29,500 nucleotides of DNA from Mesostigma viride. Its lineage: Eukaryota > Streptophyta > Mesostigmatophyceae > Mesostigmatales > Mesostigmataceae. The stretch's first letter is position 1; the number at the start of each line of letters is the position of its first letter. The translations under genes and the position numbers were made by a program. The stretch is from positions 5,445,556-5,475,055 of the forward strand of contig RPFO01000080.1 in NCBI GenBank assembly GCA_009746045.1, in the 5' to 3' direction. Shown piece by piece: positions 9,639 to 20,095 of this stretch. The notes beneath the pieces are model-generated. The model had not been told where the DNA came from and searched no databases. It saw only the letters and a list, made by a program, of their open reading frames with translations.

Positions 9639-9859
9639 TTAATTGTCGTTGTCAGGGCTGTCTGTGCTCATGTGCAGCCGCGTGCCCACCTCGTTGGTTC
9701 CCATGTAGTAGTCGGATCCCCACCACACGTCCAGTGTGCGCAGCTTGTCCTGGGACAACCGGAAGCTCGTCATGTGCGCCTCTGCCCCAAGTACCCAGCC
9801 AGATTCGTCGTCATGCCGGATCGTCCCGTTCACTCTGCGGAGTAAGGGCACCTGCACGG
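9639..9859 (-). CDS. Candidate 3'-terminal exon, family not recognised
   Basis: On the minus strand an acceptor-like CCTCCGTGCAG ends at 9860. The downstream frame stays open for about 73 codons to a TAA. The peptide is of mixed, non-repetitive composition: it includes VPLLRRVNGTIRHDDE, GWVLGAEAHMTSFRLS, LDVWWGSDYYMGTNE and an acidic tail ending SPDNDN. No domain was recognised. The same frame also extends upstream to a Met at 9893, so an unspliced short ORF is possible. Upstream exons could lie in 9900-10900 but were not defined. I favour a real coding exon over chance because composition and stop position look natural, but the support is modest. Confidence 0.35.
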
Positions 9860-9893
9860 AGGCCACAGGCACACCACGACACCAAGACGGCAA

Positions 9894-11351
9894 GGGGCGA
9901 ACCCATCATGACAAGGCAGCAGCACGACAGTGCCACGGCGCCAAGACGGCAAGGGGCAAACCATGGTAATGAAGGCTTATTGGTAGCTTTTAGTTGCAGA
10001 AAGACCGCGCTTGATCAAGGGGAGCGTACTTATGGAATTGCTCCAAACTGAATAGGACTTTGTTATCAACGATAAGAGTAGCTACTGGGTGGGAGAAAGG
10101 TAGCTTAAGGGGGTTGGATTGCAGAATAAATTACGAAGATTGCTTTCAATTATAATTGTGATGCTTGTTACGCCTGTGGTGCAAGATACCGCCAACTTGG
10201 GGGCGGACGAGGCGTGAGCACGCGGATACCTGCGGGTGCTTTAACCCACGCTTTGCCGGGGCCCGCACTTCGCTGGGGAAAGCCCCGTCTGACACCTTTG
10301 CTCATATTCGCGTATATGTCTCACCCAGACACGCATGTCCATTCCGGACGTGTAAGTGCGGTTGCGCGTAGGATCGTTACACGCTGCCAGGCTGCTCTGA
10401 AAACATTGTGTGCGAAATTCGATAAGGTGCATTTACCTCTGGAAAAAAACTCAAGCGGAAAACAGCCTGGTCCAGCATGACGGCCTCGAGGCTCCGCTGC
10501 AGGGTCTTCGAGATCCGCGCGCGTCAAGCGGGCGAATGAGAAGAATTGCTATACGCGTTTCTGTACCTTGCGATCGTAGCGGAACCCTCGACTTTTCACA
10601 CTTTCAGTCTTGCTTCAACTTGGCTCGGACCGTAATCGATCGTCCAATTGCCAAGAGTTCTCGTCCAACGCAGTCAAAAACTGCGAAGAACACTCGATGA
10701 GCGTCTCCCGGCCTAGTGTCCGGTGGCATTCTCGGGCAGCAATTTTGGGTCGCCTGGATAGCGAGACAATCTCTTTGTCCATCGATTTCTAGGCTGGACA
10801 GCGCGGGTGTCGCTGTCATGAACCGGACATTGTCACATCTGTCGTCGGAGCCGGGTTTTATAGTTGGCATGATTGTTTCGATTAGATTGGGATGTTTGAT
10901 TTCGAATCAACATTGGAATTTCGGACAGTCGGCCCCGGGAACGACAATTGGCATACTAGACGGTCATACGGAAGTTGGTAGCGTGGCCTGCTTCTGATTT
11001 CTTCAAAAATCGGCACGTGGCGCGCGGCGGCATCGACGATACAAAACTTGACGGCTGACGATAGTCACGAACTCACGAGTCACGAACCAACCTTTTTTTT
11101 CCCTCGATGCCGGATTGATGGGTTTTCGGAGTGATGATCGACCCCCGAAGACGCTAAGGCATTACGACGGAGTTTACGTACAAATATGTAATTTAATAAC
11201 AGATCTGTATAATTATACGCCTAGCCATCTGTATTTTTCGGGCCCTAACTTTATACATCTGTAAAAAGCCTTTTCTTTGCTGTTATTACTGACCGACGAA
11301 TGCCGTTCAGTTTTGAAATTACTGAATACCTTTCTATGGCCAACCCGGCTT
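9894..11351. other. About 1.5 kb, unassigned; possible exons of a minus-strand gene
   Basis: Frames of 60-105 codons exist on both strands (for example 10604-10870 minus and 10410-10700 plus), without recognisable motifs. On the minus strand a TATAAAAC sequence lies near 10860 and GT/AG-like signals are scattered (for example CGCAAGGTACAG near 10568-10579), so a spliced gene ending at 9639 is conceivable. A short CCAAGACGGCAAGGGGC repeat occurs twice at about 9880 and 9940. None of this is enough to draw exons. Confidence 0.2.
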
Positions 11352-12131
<780 letters not shown>

Positions 12132-12432
12132 CACGCTGTTACAGCAACGAAACGAAATTCGCGTGCATGGATGGGTATAATGGAACCATTAAACTAAATT
12201 GAATTAAATTATAAAATGACTCCGTTGGGAGATCATGTAGCACATATTCCCTTGCTGGATGGATGGAGGTGGGCGAAGCCGCGCAACCGAGCTAATCTAA
12301 CTCTAATCTAATCTAATCTAGAGCACCCTAGCTACTCTACTCAACAAAGCGCCCCTTCCTCTTGGGGGGGGGGGGGCGGGCTTGCCCACAGGGGCTGGCG
12401 TGTGAGCCTGGACAATCGTCTTCCACCTCTTC
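12132..12432. other. Short gap with a TCTAA-type microsatellite
   Basis: Contains a (TCTAA)n-like run at about 12290-12320 and a G13 tract near 12365. The run could be the 3' simple-repeat tail of the minus-strand LINE fragment that begins just to the right. Confidence 0.4.
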
Positions 12433-13260
12433 TTGTTATGCATAGCAAGTGTGAGAGAGGGAGTGAATGCGATGTTCAAACGGGGCCGGGACCGGCCACT
12501 AGGTCGGCCAGCAACTGCTGTGGATAATAGGTCATGGCATGTTTACCCATCTTTCATGCAGGAATGTCCTTGGGGCCGGCCAGGCCAGGTCACGATATGC
12601 CGCCCTGGCTGGCCATTGAAGCCGCTGGGGGCCGGCCAGACCGAGGTCGGTGTCTACCTGACTGGTGCGAGCAAGATGTCCTACGAATGCTATCCTACGC
12701 CCGAAATGCGAGGCATACCCTGGTACAAAGATTCTAAAGACCTGTGTGTGGAAAACCCTACGTTCAGGGCCTGGCGGAGCATCCTGGTTACCGCGCCGTT
12801 CAGCTGTGTGGCCAGCGTGTCCGTGAGCGTCGATCCATGCCTCGGCGCCATAGGTGAGCACCGTGAGGACCAGGACCTTAAAGAGCATGCGCTTGCGGTG
12901 CTCGCCCATGTCCTTCGAGTGCCAGTAGCTAGGTTTTGAGCGAACGATGCCTAGCCCAGGCCAGGCCGATGCGGATGTCCACATCGTCGGCGGAGTCGGG
13001 GAGCATGCTCCCCAGCAGTTTGAAGCGATCACGGAATGGGACCTCCGTCCCGTCTAGCAGCCGCGGCAGCGGCGGGCGACTGTTATATAGCCCCAATCAC
13101 CATCGCCTCAGTTTTGACACTAATCTCCAACCCCACCGCCCGCGCCTCCAAGCCCAGCCAGGTCTGAATGTGCTCGGCCGGGGCGCTCGATGAGGGTGGT
13201 ATCATCAATTAAGGAGACAAATACATCATCTGCATATTAAATCAAGTCGTACAGGCGGAA
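12433..13260 (-). pseudogene. LINE (non-LTR retrotransposon) fragment 1: RT catalytic end and C-terminal region
   Basis: Read from the right, the minus strand shows LIYADD (codons within 13225-13242), the catalytic box of LINE reverse transcriptases. In shifted frames follow QTWLGLEARAVGLEIS then KTEAM, the usual thumb-side motif. Next come RIGLAW, a lysine-rich turn and VLTVLTYGAEAW, typical of the region after the RT domain, and GHLARTSQVD. Frameshifts separate the YADD box, the KTEAM segment and the long open frame at 12532-13032. The endonuclease and the first half of the RT are absent. It is the same family as the copy at 13945-18050, whose parallel segments share wording such as TYGAEA and LART-QVD. 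Confidence 0.8.
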
Positions 13261-13389
13261 TGGAACCATGCGCCGACGTACGCAACGCTAGAAAAAATAA
13301 ATATACCGAAGTGGGGAATGTCCGCGGCTGTACTACCAACACGACCTGGCTGGTGCCGCTAGCTTTATACGACGTACGACACGCGTGGC

Positions 13390-13770
13390 TAGGGGACTTG
13401 CCTACATGAGGAGTAATATGCCATTAGTTAATTATAATTAATTAATTAGTCTCGTGTCGCCGTTGGGGGACTCGTACGGAGCACTGAATCCCCCTGGCAG
13501 TTAAAAATATAGTGGACGTCTCCCAAAGACGTCAATATATGCATGTACATGTATGTCCACAGCTATTTTAAAATATGCGCCGGCTCAAGTGAGGCCTCGA
13601 GCTATAGCTGTCTTGCACGCAAACTATGCCTACCATGGCTTTTTATATTTCATAGGACCCACAGTTGGGGGGTCGTAGTCTTTGACAATGTCCGCGCGCC
13701 CAACGCTGCTTGTCCTGCATATATATCCGACCAGATATCTGAGTATATAAGAGGGATTGATTGAGCGGAT
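13390..13770 (+). repeat. Dispersed repeat, copy B (intact relative to copy C)
   Basis: Contains TGTATGTCCACAGCT, GAGGCCTCGAGCTA, CTTGCACGCAAACTATGCCT, GGACCCACAGTTGG, TCGTAGTC and TTTGACAATGTC in unbroken order. Copy C has the same blocks but is interrupted between TCGTAGT and TTTGACAATG. Copy A matches the left half in inverse orientation. The family is unidentified and has no coding potential. Confidence 0.7.
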
Positions 13771-13944
13771 GACGCCAACTGTCTGTAACGCCCCATCTAG
13801 TGCCTAATGGTTGGTTGGGGGATGATGCAGACGATATTTGTTTAAACTTTTGTGTAATTATTTTTCTAATGAGATTAGCATAGTACTCCGTGGCATGCCT
13901 TTGTGCATGACACGCAAGTACTTACTTACTTACGCCAACTGTCA

Positions 13945-15266
13945 CTGCGTCTAATTTGCTCTGCATATGTCAGCTAAAATCATGTCGCGGTATGTCTGGA
14001 CAATGTTGGCCATCTCGTCGCCTACTAACCTGGCCTGGCAGGGCCTGACCATGTAGGAAACAGATATCTGCCGGGGTGGCCAGACTGTCCGCAAGGAACC
14101 AGCAGGGCCCTCATTTGTATCATCAACCTGATTAGTACGGGCTAGATCTGGCCAGCAAACTGTAGTCAATACACTGCCTAATAACATCAGACACACGGGG
14201 CATCCCATCATACAATGCCGTAAAGTGGCAGTGTTCGCCGTACTTCACCCCCAACTCATAAGCATCCTAGTAACTGTTCCATTCAATCTGCATGGACTAG
14301 CCAGATGTTCAGTGAGCTAGTATGGCCATGCAAGCTTCCGCCCCATAGGTCAGATCGAATAGTAAGAACAAGAACCTTGAAAAGATCCCGTTTGCGGCCA
14401 GCGCCCAGGTCCTTGTCGTGCCACACTCTGTAATTAATTTACGCAAAGCCATCCATGCAAGACCTATGCGTATGTCATCCTTGGTGCTAGTAGGAAGCCA
14501 ACTGCCCACTATAGAGTTTAAAACGCTCGGTGTAGGGAACTGCTGTGCCGCCCAGGTGTAAAAGCGGTGGGGGGCGACTGTCAAGCCCCAGTGCCATTGC
14601 TTCAGTCTTCTTGCTGATTCCCAGGCCAACTGCAACTGCTTCAAGGGCCAGGTAGTCCAACCAGAGCTGGACATGCTCGGTATCCTCGATGAGAGTGCAT
14701 GGTATCATCGGCATAGATTGATCAATTCTGCCAGGCGGTATTCCGTCCCATCGATCCCCATTGCCGGCACCCGTGCTGGGGTCATTGTGAGTTACTAGGC
14801 CAGGCGCATGCCCTACAACACTGGCGAAGCAGGCGCGCGCCTTGCGCATGACATAGTCCACGACAATGATGAACAGGTATGTATGGTGATAGAACACAAC
14901 CTTGCCACACTCCTGTTTGGAGGGGGCAAGGGTGGGTGGTGCCATACGGCGTACGGACTGATGCCGAAGACCCCTCATACAATTACTTGCGGCCGAGGGC
15001 AGCAACCAACGGCTTGGGAACCCGGTAAAGAGCAATTAAGAACATTCCAAAGGGCAGGCCAGAATACTGAGTCAAAGGCCTTGACATAATCCACGAAGAC
15101 CAAGTGGACAGGGTACTCACCGGGCTCGATCAGCCGCCGCACTTCCTCCACAAGCCGGCGTGCAGCAAAGACGGCCATAACATTATTACGGCCGCGCGGC
15201 GGAAGCCCATCTGGGTCTGCGCTAAGTGCTCATCATCTAAAGAAAGCCGGAGCCGGTACCTAACTA
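13945..15266 (-). pseudogene. LINE copy 2, downstream half: RT palm to C-terminus
   Basis: From right to left on the minus strand the sequence reads RYRLRLSLDDEHLAQTQMGF, then after a frameshift VFAARRLVEEVRRLI and VFVDYVKAFDSVFWPALW (RT motif with catalytic Asp). Then come LQTGVWQGCVLSP and, at 14701-14718, IYADDT, with a frameshift just after it into LIEDTEHVQ and GLGISKKTEAM. Next are RIGLAW, a DLTYGAEAC segment and, at 13951-14211, an ending with LARTNQVD. The order matches a LINE RT and post-RT region. Several frameshifts and stops make it a pseudogene. A (TAAG)n run at 13917-13932 (minus sense) lies just beyond and may be its 3' tail. The 5' half continues after the insertion, at 16974. 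Confidence 0.85.
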
Positions 15267-15275
15267 CGTCTGTCC

Positions 15276-15305
15276 CAACTCAGTCCTAATAATAGGACTG
15301 AGTTG
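15276..15305. repeat. Hairpin at the left end of the TIR element
   Basis: CAACTCAGTCCTA at 15276-15288 pairs perfectly with 15293-15305 around a 4-base loop. The same ACTCAGTCCTA motif builds the right-end hairpin. Confidence 0.85.
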
Positions 15306-15626
15306 ACCTTTTTCAACCGTGTGTAGTGACTAGGTGGGGGGTCCATCCAAGATGCTTAGATGTGGGTCTATGGAGTATTTGATGTCCTCTTGCTGGCAAA
15401 AATACTACATCAGTGAAAACTTGACCCAAACTCCTAAAAATTACATGGATGTATGGCACCGTCGGCGAATTTGCATTTTTGTGTGGAAGCATGAGTGGCA
15501 AAAATTGAATAAATTCCATATGCATGTTAAAAAAATACAGGCATGTAAACAATATAGTTCTTGACCTGTGGCAAAAAACTGGACTCAATTTGGCCACTGG
15601 CACTGCCTGAAACACGCCAAATACTG

Positions 15627-15648
15627 CCAGTCCTATACATAGGACTGG
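15627..15648. repeat. Internal palindrome of the TIR element
   Basis: CCAGTCCTAT and its exact complement flank a 2-base loop. It reuses the CAGTCCTA core of the end hairpins, so the motif occurs at both ends and about 360 bp from the left end. Confidence 0.8.
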
Positions 15649-16915
15649 GCCATGCTAGCAATTTGCAAGCATGTAAGTGCGGTCATACTTCATAGTAGCG
15701 TGGCCACAAACCATGTCAATCAGCGCATTTCCCTTCAGGCATAATAGGAAAACATACTTGCATCATCATATTGCAGTTATATTGTACCTTAGTATGTGTG
15801 AAAGCCTATGCATACATATAGGGAATGCGTATGGATACGTAGCTACCAAGGGATGTATTATAAGTAATAACCACCGATATAATGGGTAGGTTAGTCACAT
15901 TTAATTGTTCTTTACAAGAATGGACATGGATAAAACTGTATTACCTTGCCATGACATGGCCAAGATACCTGCTGGCACATTATGACAGTGGTTTATCACC
16001 AAGATTTTTCACTCACCCGTATAAGCTTGACAGTACCCTTGACGCAGCCCATGACCACACAATCATGCAGTATGAACATAGCAAGAGAATAACTAACATC
16101 TATGAAAGTGTTTTAACCCATTCAGCACCTAAAACCTTGTACAGCCACGCTACGGTAAGGCAAATGCCTGGTAAGATCATCTAAAAAGATGGTTTTAGAG
16201 AGGGGCAGGCAACGGTCAAGAAAGAGCAGCAAGACTCAAAACTGACAGCGCATCGCAAGCTTAAACTCATGTAAGAATACCAAGAAACGATGAAGCAGCG
16301 ATATTCCAGCTTTACCTGGCACGGCTGGCGTTACCTTGGCCCAGGCGGTGCCTGCAAAAGTGGCACTTTGCGGCACACAAACCATGACGTGACAGAGTGG
16401 TCGAAATCATCAAATCTTTACTGCCACTAGACTTAATCTACGACAATACATGATAAAGGTAGAAAGAAACCTATAAACCCTTCGATTTGATCCGGGAATC
16501 AATTGTAGTAATCCATTCCGTCGACCTGCCTAATCGCAGATTTTTCCAGCAAGAACAGTGCCGACACCCAGTAAATCGCATCCCCGCGAGGTTAAAATTC
16601 ACTTGTATCATCTTTAGGACATAAAAAATCTATTTCCTGGGTTTGGCCCGCAAAATCGTCCGAAAACGTAAACTGCATGCATGGGCGCAAGCCGCCATGG
16701 CTAGGTCGTGCATTTCCGAAACTCACGTTTCGCGTGAAAATGTACCCTTACCACCTGTACTTTCACCGTACGGTTAGCCGCCCAAACCAAATCCAAAAAA
16801 ATCCCAAAAATATGTCCAAGAAAGATCTTTTCAAGTAGTATTTGAATAAATTTTGAGAAAATTTTTCTGCCAAATATTCCGACCGGGGCGAATTTTCTAC
16901 AAAACCTCAAAATTA

Positions 16916-16962
16916 GGTCCTAAAATTAGGACTGAGTTGAACTCAGTCCTAAAATTAGGACC
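16916..16962. repeat. Hairpin at the right end of the TIR element
   Basis: GGTCCTAAAATTAGGACTGA continues to TT, then is followed by its near-perfect complement (AACTCAGTCCTAAAATTAGG to ACC). The arms are about 23 bp and differ only in the central A/T bases. Confidence 0.8.
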
Positions 16963-16973
16963 AGGGACAGACG

Positions 16974-18050
16974 ACGAGTTAAGGACCATCCTCATGAAAT
17001 CGAACCTTCAGCGCAGCGCTTTGTAGGCAAACGCCTCGGTAATTGCCCGGGTCGGCAGTGCCGGTGGATGATTCCTTTGTTGAATCTTGTAGAGCATGAC
17101 GCGGAGGGCATGTTGCCAGGCGCGCAGCGTGGGGGGGTACAGGCAGCAAAAGCTGGGTGCAGAAGTCTAGAAGGAACCACATCACATCAACTCATCCTCA
17201 AGTTCAAACCACAACTGCCATGCGTGCGCAGGCATGCAGGTTATCAATGCACCGACAGCCGCATCAAAGCGAAGGCGCTTGCACAGCGTCCGATCAAATT
17301 CTGCTTCAGTTAAGGTGGGCATGTCATCTGTATCGGCTAACAAGCCACGAAGGGCCCCAACCATGTAATCCTCATCGGCACTGAGACGGCAGTAGCTAGG
17401 GGGCAAGGGAGATGGCTCGGTACCGGCCGCAGCCCCCCGCCGTGCAGCCACCGCAGCAGGTGCATGTTAGCGGAGGGCCGGGGTGGCCGGGCCACGCCGA
17501 GAACCGCCATGGTGCATGGCATCCGTCCAAAGCTTTCGAGGCGCAGTGTGCGTAAGGCGGGCCAGGGAGGTCAACACGGATACGAAAGCGACCGGCAAGG
17601 CCGGTAGATGTGATGCCACATGCCCTTACCATCATTCTTGCGCTTGCACTCGTTGATGGCCACGATGAAGCTTGACAGTTGCCTCATCCTTGGCCGTCAA
17701 TGGCATATGCAGCGTCAAGGGCGGCACGTGCATGCTTTAGCGAGGCTTGGCGGCCCCGGGTGCCCGGCCGGGTCGCGCGTGCGGCGCAAGCATGTGCGGG
17801 CAGCGAGGACAGCGGGGTGTTGGCGGAAGATTGCAGTAAGGAGGCGAGGGGCTTGACGGGGATCGAAGTTCACGAGCAGCCAGGGCATGGCTTTGTCGAT
17901 GAATTTTTGGAACACCTCGGGGCAGGGGACGTCATATCACGCAGGTCATCAAGGCTTTTCTTGCATGGCGGCGAGTTTGTGTGCACAAGGAGGCAGAGCG
18001 CCGGCGCCTGGTCAGCAGCTTCATCCGCGGCCGTCCATGTGCATGCGTGA
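16974..18050 (-). pseudogene. LINE copy 2, upstream half: linker and start of RT
   Basis: Read from the right, a loosely recognisable pre-RT region (VFQKFIDKAMPWLLVNFDPR, then SSFIVAINECKRKN) leads into LTEAEFDRTLCKRL, a frameshift, ALITCMPAHAWQLWFELEDE, LMWFLLDFCTQLLL and finally DPGNYRGVCLQSAALKV. The last is the box that opens the LINE RT domain. The polypeptide then shifts frame into MRMVLNS, where the TIR element interrupts it; the next RT residues are found at 15266 and below. No endonuclease domain was recognised, and the right boundary near 18050 is a guess. Confidence 0.7.
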
Positions 18051-18124
18051 GTCTTTGGTGTTCAGACAACTACCCTTGCATGTCCTGATCTGATCCACGG
18101 CGTTGGATCGCCATGCGTCCAGGA

Positions 18125-18278
18125 ATATGTAGTTGTCTCAAATTAATGTATGTCCACAGCCAGTCTAACATATGGGCCTCAAGAGAGGCCTCGAGCTAAT
18201 CTTGCACGCAAACTATGCCTACCATGCTTTTTATATTTCCTAGGACCCACAGTTGGGCCGGGGCTCGTAGTCCGATTA
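18125..18278 (+). repeat. Dispersed repeat, copy C, left part
   Basis: TGTATGTCCACAGCC, GAGGCCTCGAGCTA, CTTGCACGCAAACTATGCCT and GGACCCACAGTTGG match copy B closely. The match stops at CTCGTAGT and resumes at TTTGACAATG (19060) after the inserted element. Confidence 0.75.
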
Positions 18279-18446
18279 CAATTCGTTCAAGTGGCCCGCC
18301 GGAGCGGCTGTACAATTTTTCCCAGTGAGCGCGCTGCCAAGTGTACTTGTGGGCAAATTTTTAGGTGCCCCGTCACTTCGAGGTACTAAAAATTAGGCTA
18401 CGGTACGAATTCAGCGAATTTCAGCGAATTTTCAGTCGAACCAAAG

Positions 18447-18629
18447 GAAGTGACGCCAACTACCAAAAAGTTTCCGTTACGAATTTTCAGCCCAACACTC
18501 GCGCAAAATGAAGTGACGGCAACTACCAAAAAGTTTCCGTTACGAATTTTCACTCCCACACGTTTGCACAAAAGGAAGTGACGGCAACTACCAAAAAGTT
18601 TCCGTTACGAATTTTCAGTCCCACACTTC
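18447..18629 (+). repeat. 63-65 bp tandem repeat inside the MITE-like element, 3 copies
   Basis: GAAGTGACGCCAACTACC (or GACGGC), AAAAAGTTTCCGTTACGA and ATTTTCA recur at 18447, 18510 and 18575. Confidence 0.9.
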
Positions 18630-18939
18630 GCGCAAATTTTAGTAGGGCTGCACGCAAGCTACCTTTCCAAATTTTGCGCTAGTATGGAACGCATTTCATT
18701 CGTCTGGAGGAACGCTGCCCGCCAACTACCCCCGTTCAGAAAGTTCCGCCGAAATTTACCCGAGATTTGGAAATCTGAACGTCCGCGCAAATTTTAGTAG
18801 GGCTGCACGCAAGCTACCTTTCAAAATTTTGCGCAAGTATGGAACGCAATTCATTCGTCCGGAGGAATGCTGCTCGTCAACTGCCCCCGTTCAGAAAGTT
18901 GCGCCGAACTTTACTTGAGATTTGGAAATCTGAACGTGC
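18630..18939 (+). repeat. 155 bp tandem repeat inside the MITE-like element, 2 copies
   Basis: GCGCAAATTTTAGTAGGGCT begins copies at 18630 and 18785. Both continue through GCAAGCTACCTTTC, GTATGGAACGCA, CCCCGTTCAGAAAGTT and GATTTGGAAATCTGAACGT with scattered mismatches. Confidence 0.9.
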
Positions 18940-19055
18940 GGTTGGAGTTTCGCGGGGAAACCCAAGTTCCCAAGTAATTCACCAATGACGCGCTTCGAAC
19001 ACTTGTCCGCTAAAACCTAAGCAGCCGCTCCGGCTGGCCACTTAAACGAAACTTG

Positions 19056-19379
19056 ATTGTTTGACAATGTCTGCCCATGCAACGCTGCTTATCCCGCTGC
19101 TGATCATGCAAGCCAGCGCCATACCAGGCGTCCTCCTCATGAATTTCATGTCGAAGCAGGGCGGACGTACTGTCGCAGTGCGTATTTTCTCGACGCAAAT
19201 ATAGGGCCTTCATGTCACCAGTACGTTGCGCTCTTTCAGCACGGAGGCTCCAACGATCGAGGCGGAGGCAGAGGTGGCGATCGAATTACCCCGGTGGGCC
19301 GTTTCCTCGAGTGTAGTTTCACAGTGCAAGCTGGACTACAGTAAGCTTCGGAAAGCGGACCATGGATGTGAAATGCCCA
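19056..19379 (+). repeat. Dispersed repeat copy C, right part, and LTR-element flank
   Basis: TTTGACAATGTCTGCCC and CAACGCTGCTTATCC match copy B at 13681. Beyond about 19110 the sequence is unique in the window. A 95-codon plus frame (19057-19344) ends in mixed-composition residues just before a donor-like CAGTAAGC, but no family was recognised and I do not call a gene. Confidence 0.5.
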
Positions 19380-19384
19380 GGTGT
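19380..19384. repeat. 5 bp target-site duplication, left
   Basis: GGTGT directly precedes the left LTR and recurs at 26854-26858 directly after the right LTR. Confidence 0.93.
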
Positions 19385-20081
19385 TGTAACGACTAAAAAT
19401 GTTGTGTTTGCAACAGCCTCAGTTTCAACATTGATGTGAAAAGATCTTTATACCTGGGTTGGAGTCGCGACAGATAACTTCACGTCCAGAGAAGCAATGA
19501 AGATGGATCTTCAACAGTTAAGGGAATGAGTCCCCACCCTTGTTAGACACAACAGACAATGTTATATCCAAGTCGACTATCTGTTGAAGTTATAGTTGAC
19601 TTTTAGCGAGGGTTGTTTGATTGATGAAACAAGGAATCCCTTGAATTACACCATAGCTTTAGCTTTCTTACACGCACACATGCACGGCCGCCACAATCAG
19701 TATAAAAGTCATCGTGCACGCAGAGTCGGCTCAACCCTAACCCGAAAGAACCAATCAAAAGTGAGGATCACTCAAGGTAAGATCCTGTCCTCAGAATCCA
19801 CAACACAGCACAAGGCCAGCACTACAGAATCTCCGTGACCTGGAACCAGATCCACCAGGTACGACAGTCTTAAAGAGAATCTATGACTGGCTGAACTAAA
19901 CCATACAAAGTACCCCACGTGGATCAGGCCACGACCAATGAGGGTAGAACAATAATTCGACAGATCTCAGCAGGCCTATACTCATACGTCGAAGCCTCCT
20001 AACTATCCAAATAATTGTCCCCAAGAACTCATGATAAGGTCACCAGTAGGAAAACTTTGGATGTAACATTTGGTTGTTACA
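19385..20081 (-). repeat. Left LTR (3' LTR in element sense), 697 bp
   Basis: I compared it along its length with 26157-26853 and saw no difference. Ends are TGTAAC...GTTACA. On the minus strand TATAAAG lies at 19446-19452; on the plus strand TATAAAAG lies near 19699-19706. An 80-codon plus frame (19596-19838) recurs identically in the other LTR and is not considered a gene. Confidence 0.95.
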
Positions 20082-20084
20082 TAT

Positions 20085-20093
20085 CTCCCCCTC
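20085..20093 (-). promoter_or_regulatory. Polypurine tract
   Basis: Minus strand reads TTGAGGGGGAGATA immediately before the 3' LTR's TGTAAC. This purine run, placed next to the LTR, is where plus-strand DNA synthesis is primed in LTR retrotransposons. Confidence 0.88.
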
Positions 20094-20095
20094 AA

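Larger units (their letters stand above)
15267..16973. mobile_element. 1.7 kb terminal-inverted-repeat DNA element inserted in the LINE RT
   Basis: CGTCTGTCCC at 15267-15276 is mirrored exactly at 16964-16973, and the bases inside (CAGTCCTAAT versus the complement of ATTAGGACC) continue imperfectly. The LINE frame stops at one edge and resumes at the other (LKV/MVLNS on the right, RYRLRLSLDDEH on the left), which places the insertion between them. The interior is AT-rich compared with the GC-rich LINE. No transposase was recognised; a 100-codon plus frame at 15882-16184 matches nothing I know. Flanks ACTA/ACGA could be a decayed 4 bp target duplication. It is probably a non-autonomous DNA transposon of unknown superfamily. 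Confidence 0.65.
18279..19055. mobile_element. 0.78 kb inverted-repeat element (MITE-like) inserted in repeat copy C
   Basis: The 29 bp arm at 18282-18310 (TTCGTTCAAGTGGCC then GCCGGAGCGGCTG) matches the reverse complement of 19022-19050 at 27 of 29 positions. Comparison with copy B, where TCGTAGTC runs straight into TTTGACAATG, shows the extra DNA is an insertion. It has no open frame of note and is filled with tandem repeats. The exact ends and the target duplication are unclear by a few bases, so the superfamily cannot be set. Confidence 0.7.

Noticed and set aside
15882-16184. Transposase in the 1.7 kb inverted-repeat element
   Set aside because: The 100-codon frame shows no DDE/D-type pattern or DNA-binding domain that I can recognise.
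19596-19838. 80-codon frame present in both LTRs
   Set aside because: Identical because the LTRs are identical; it is antisense to the element and has no recognisable domain.
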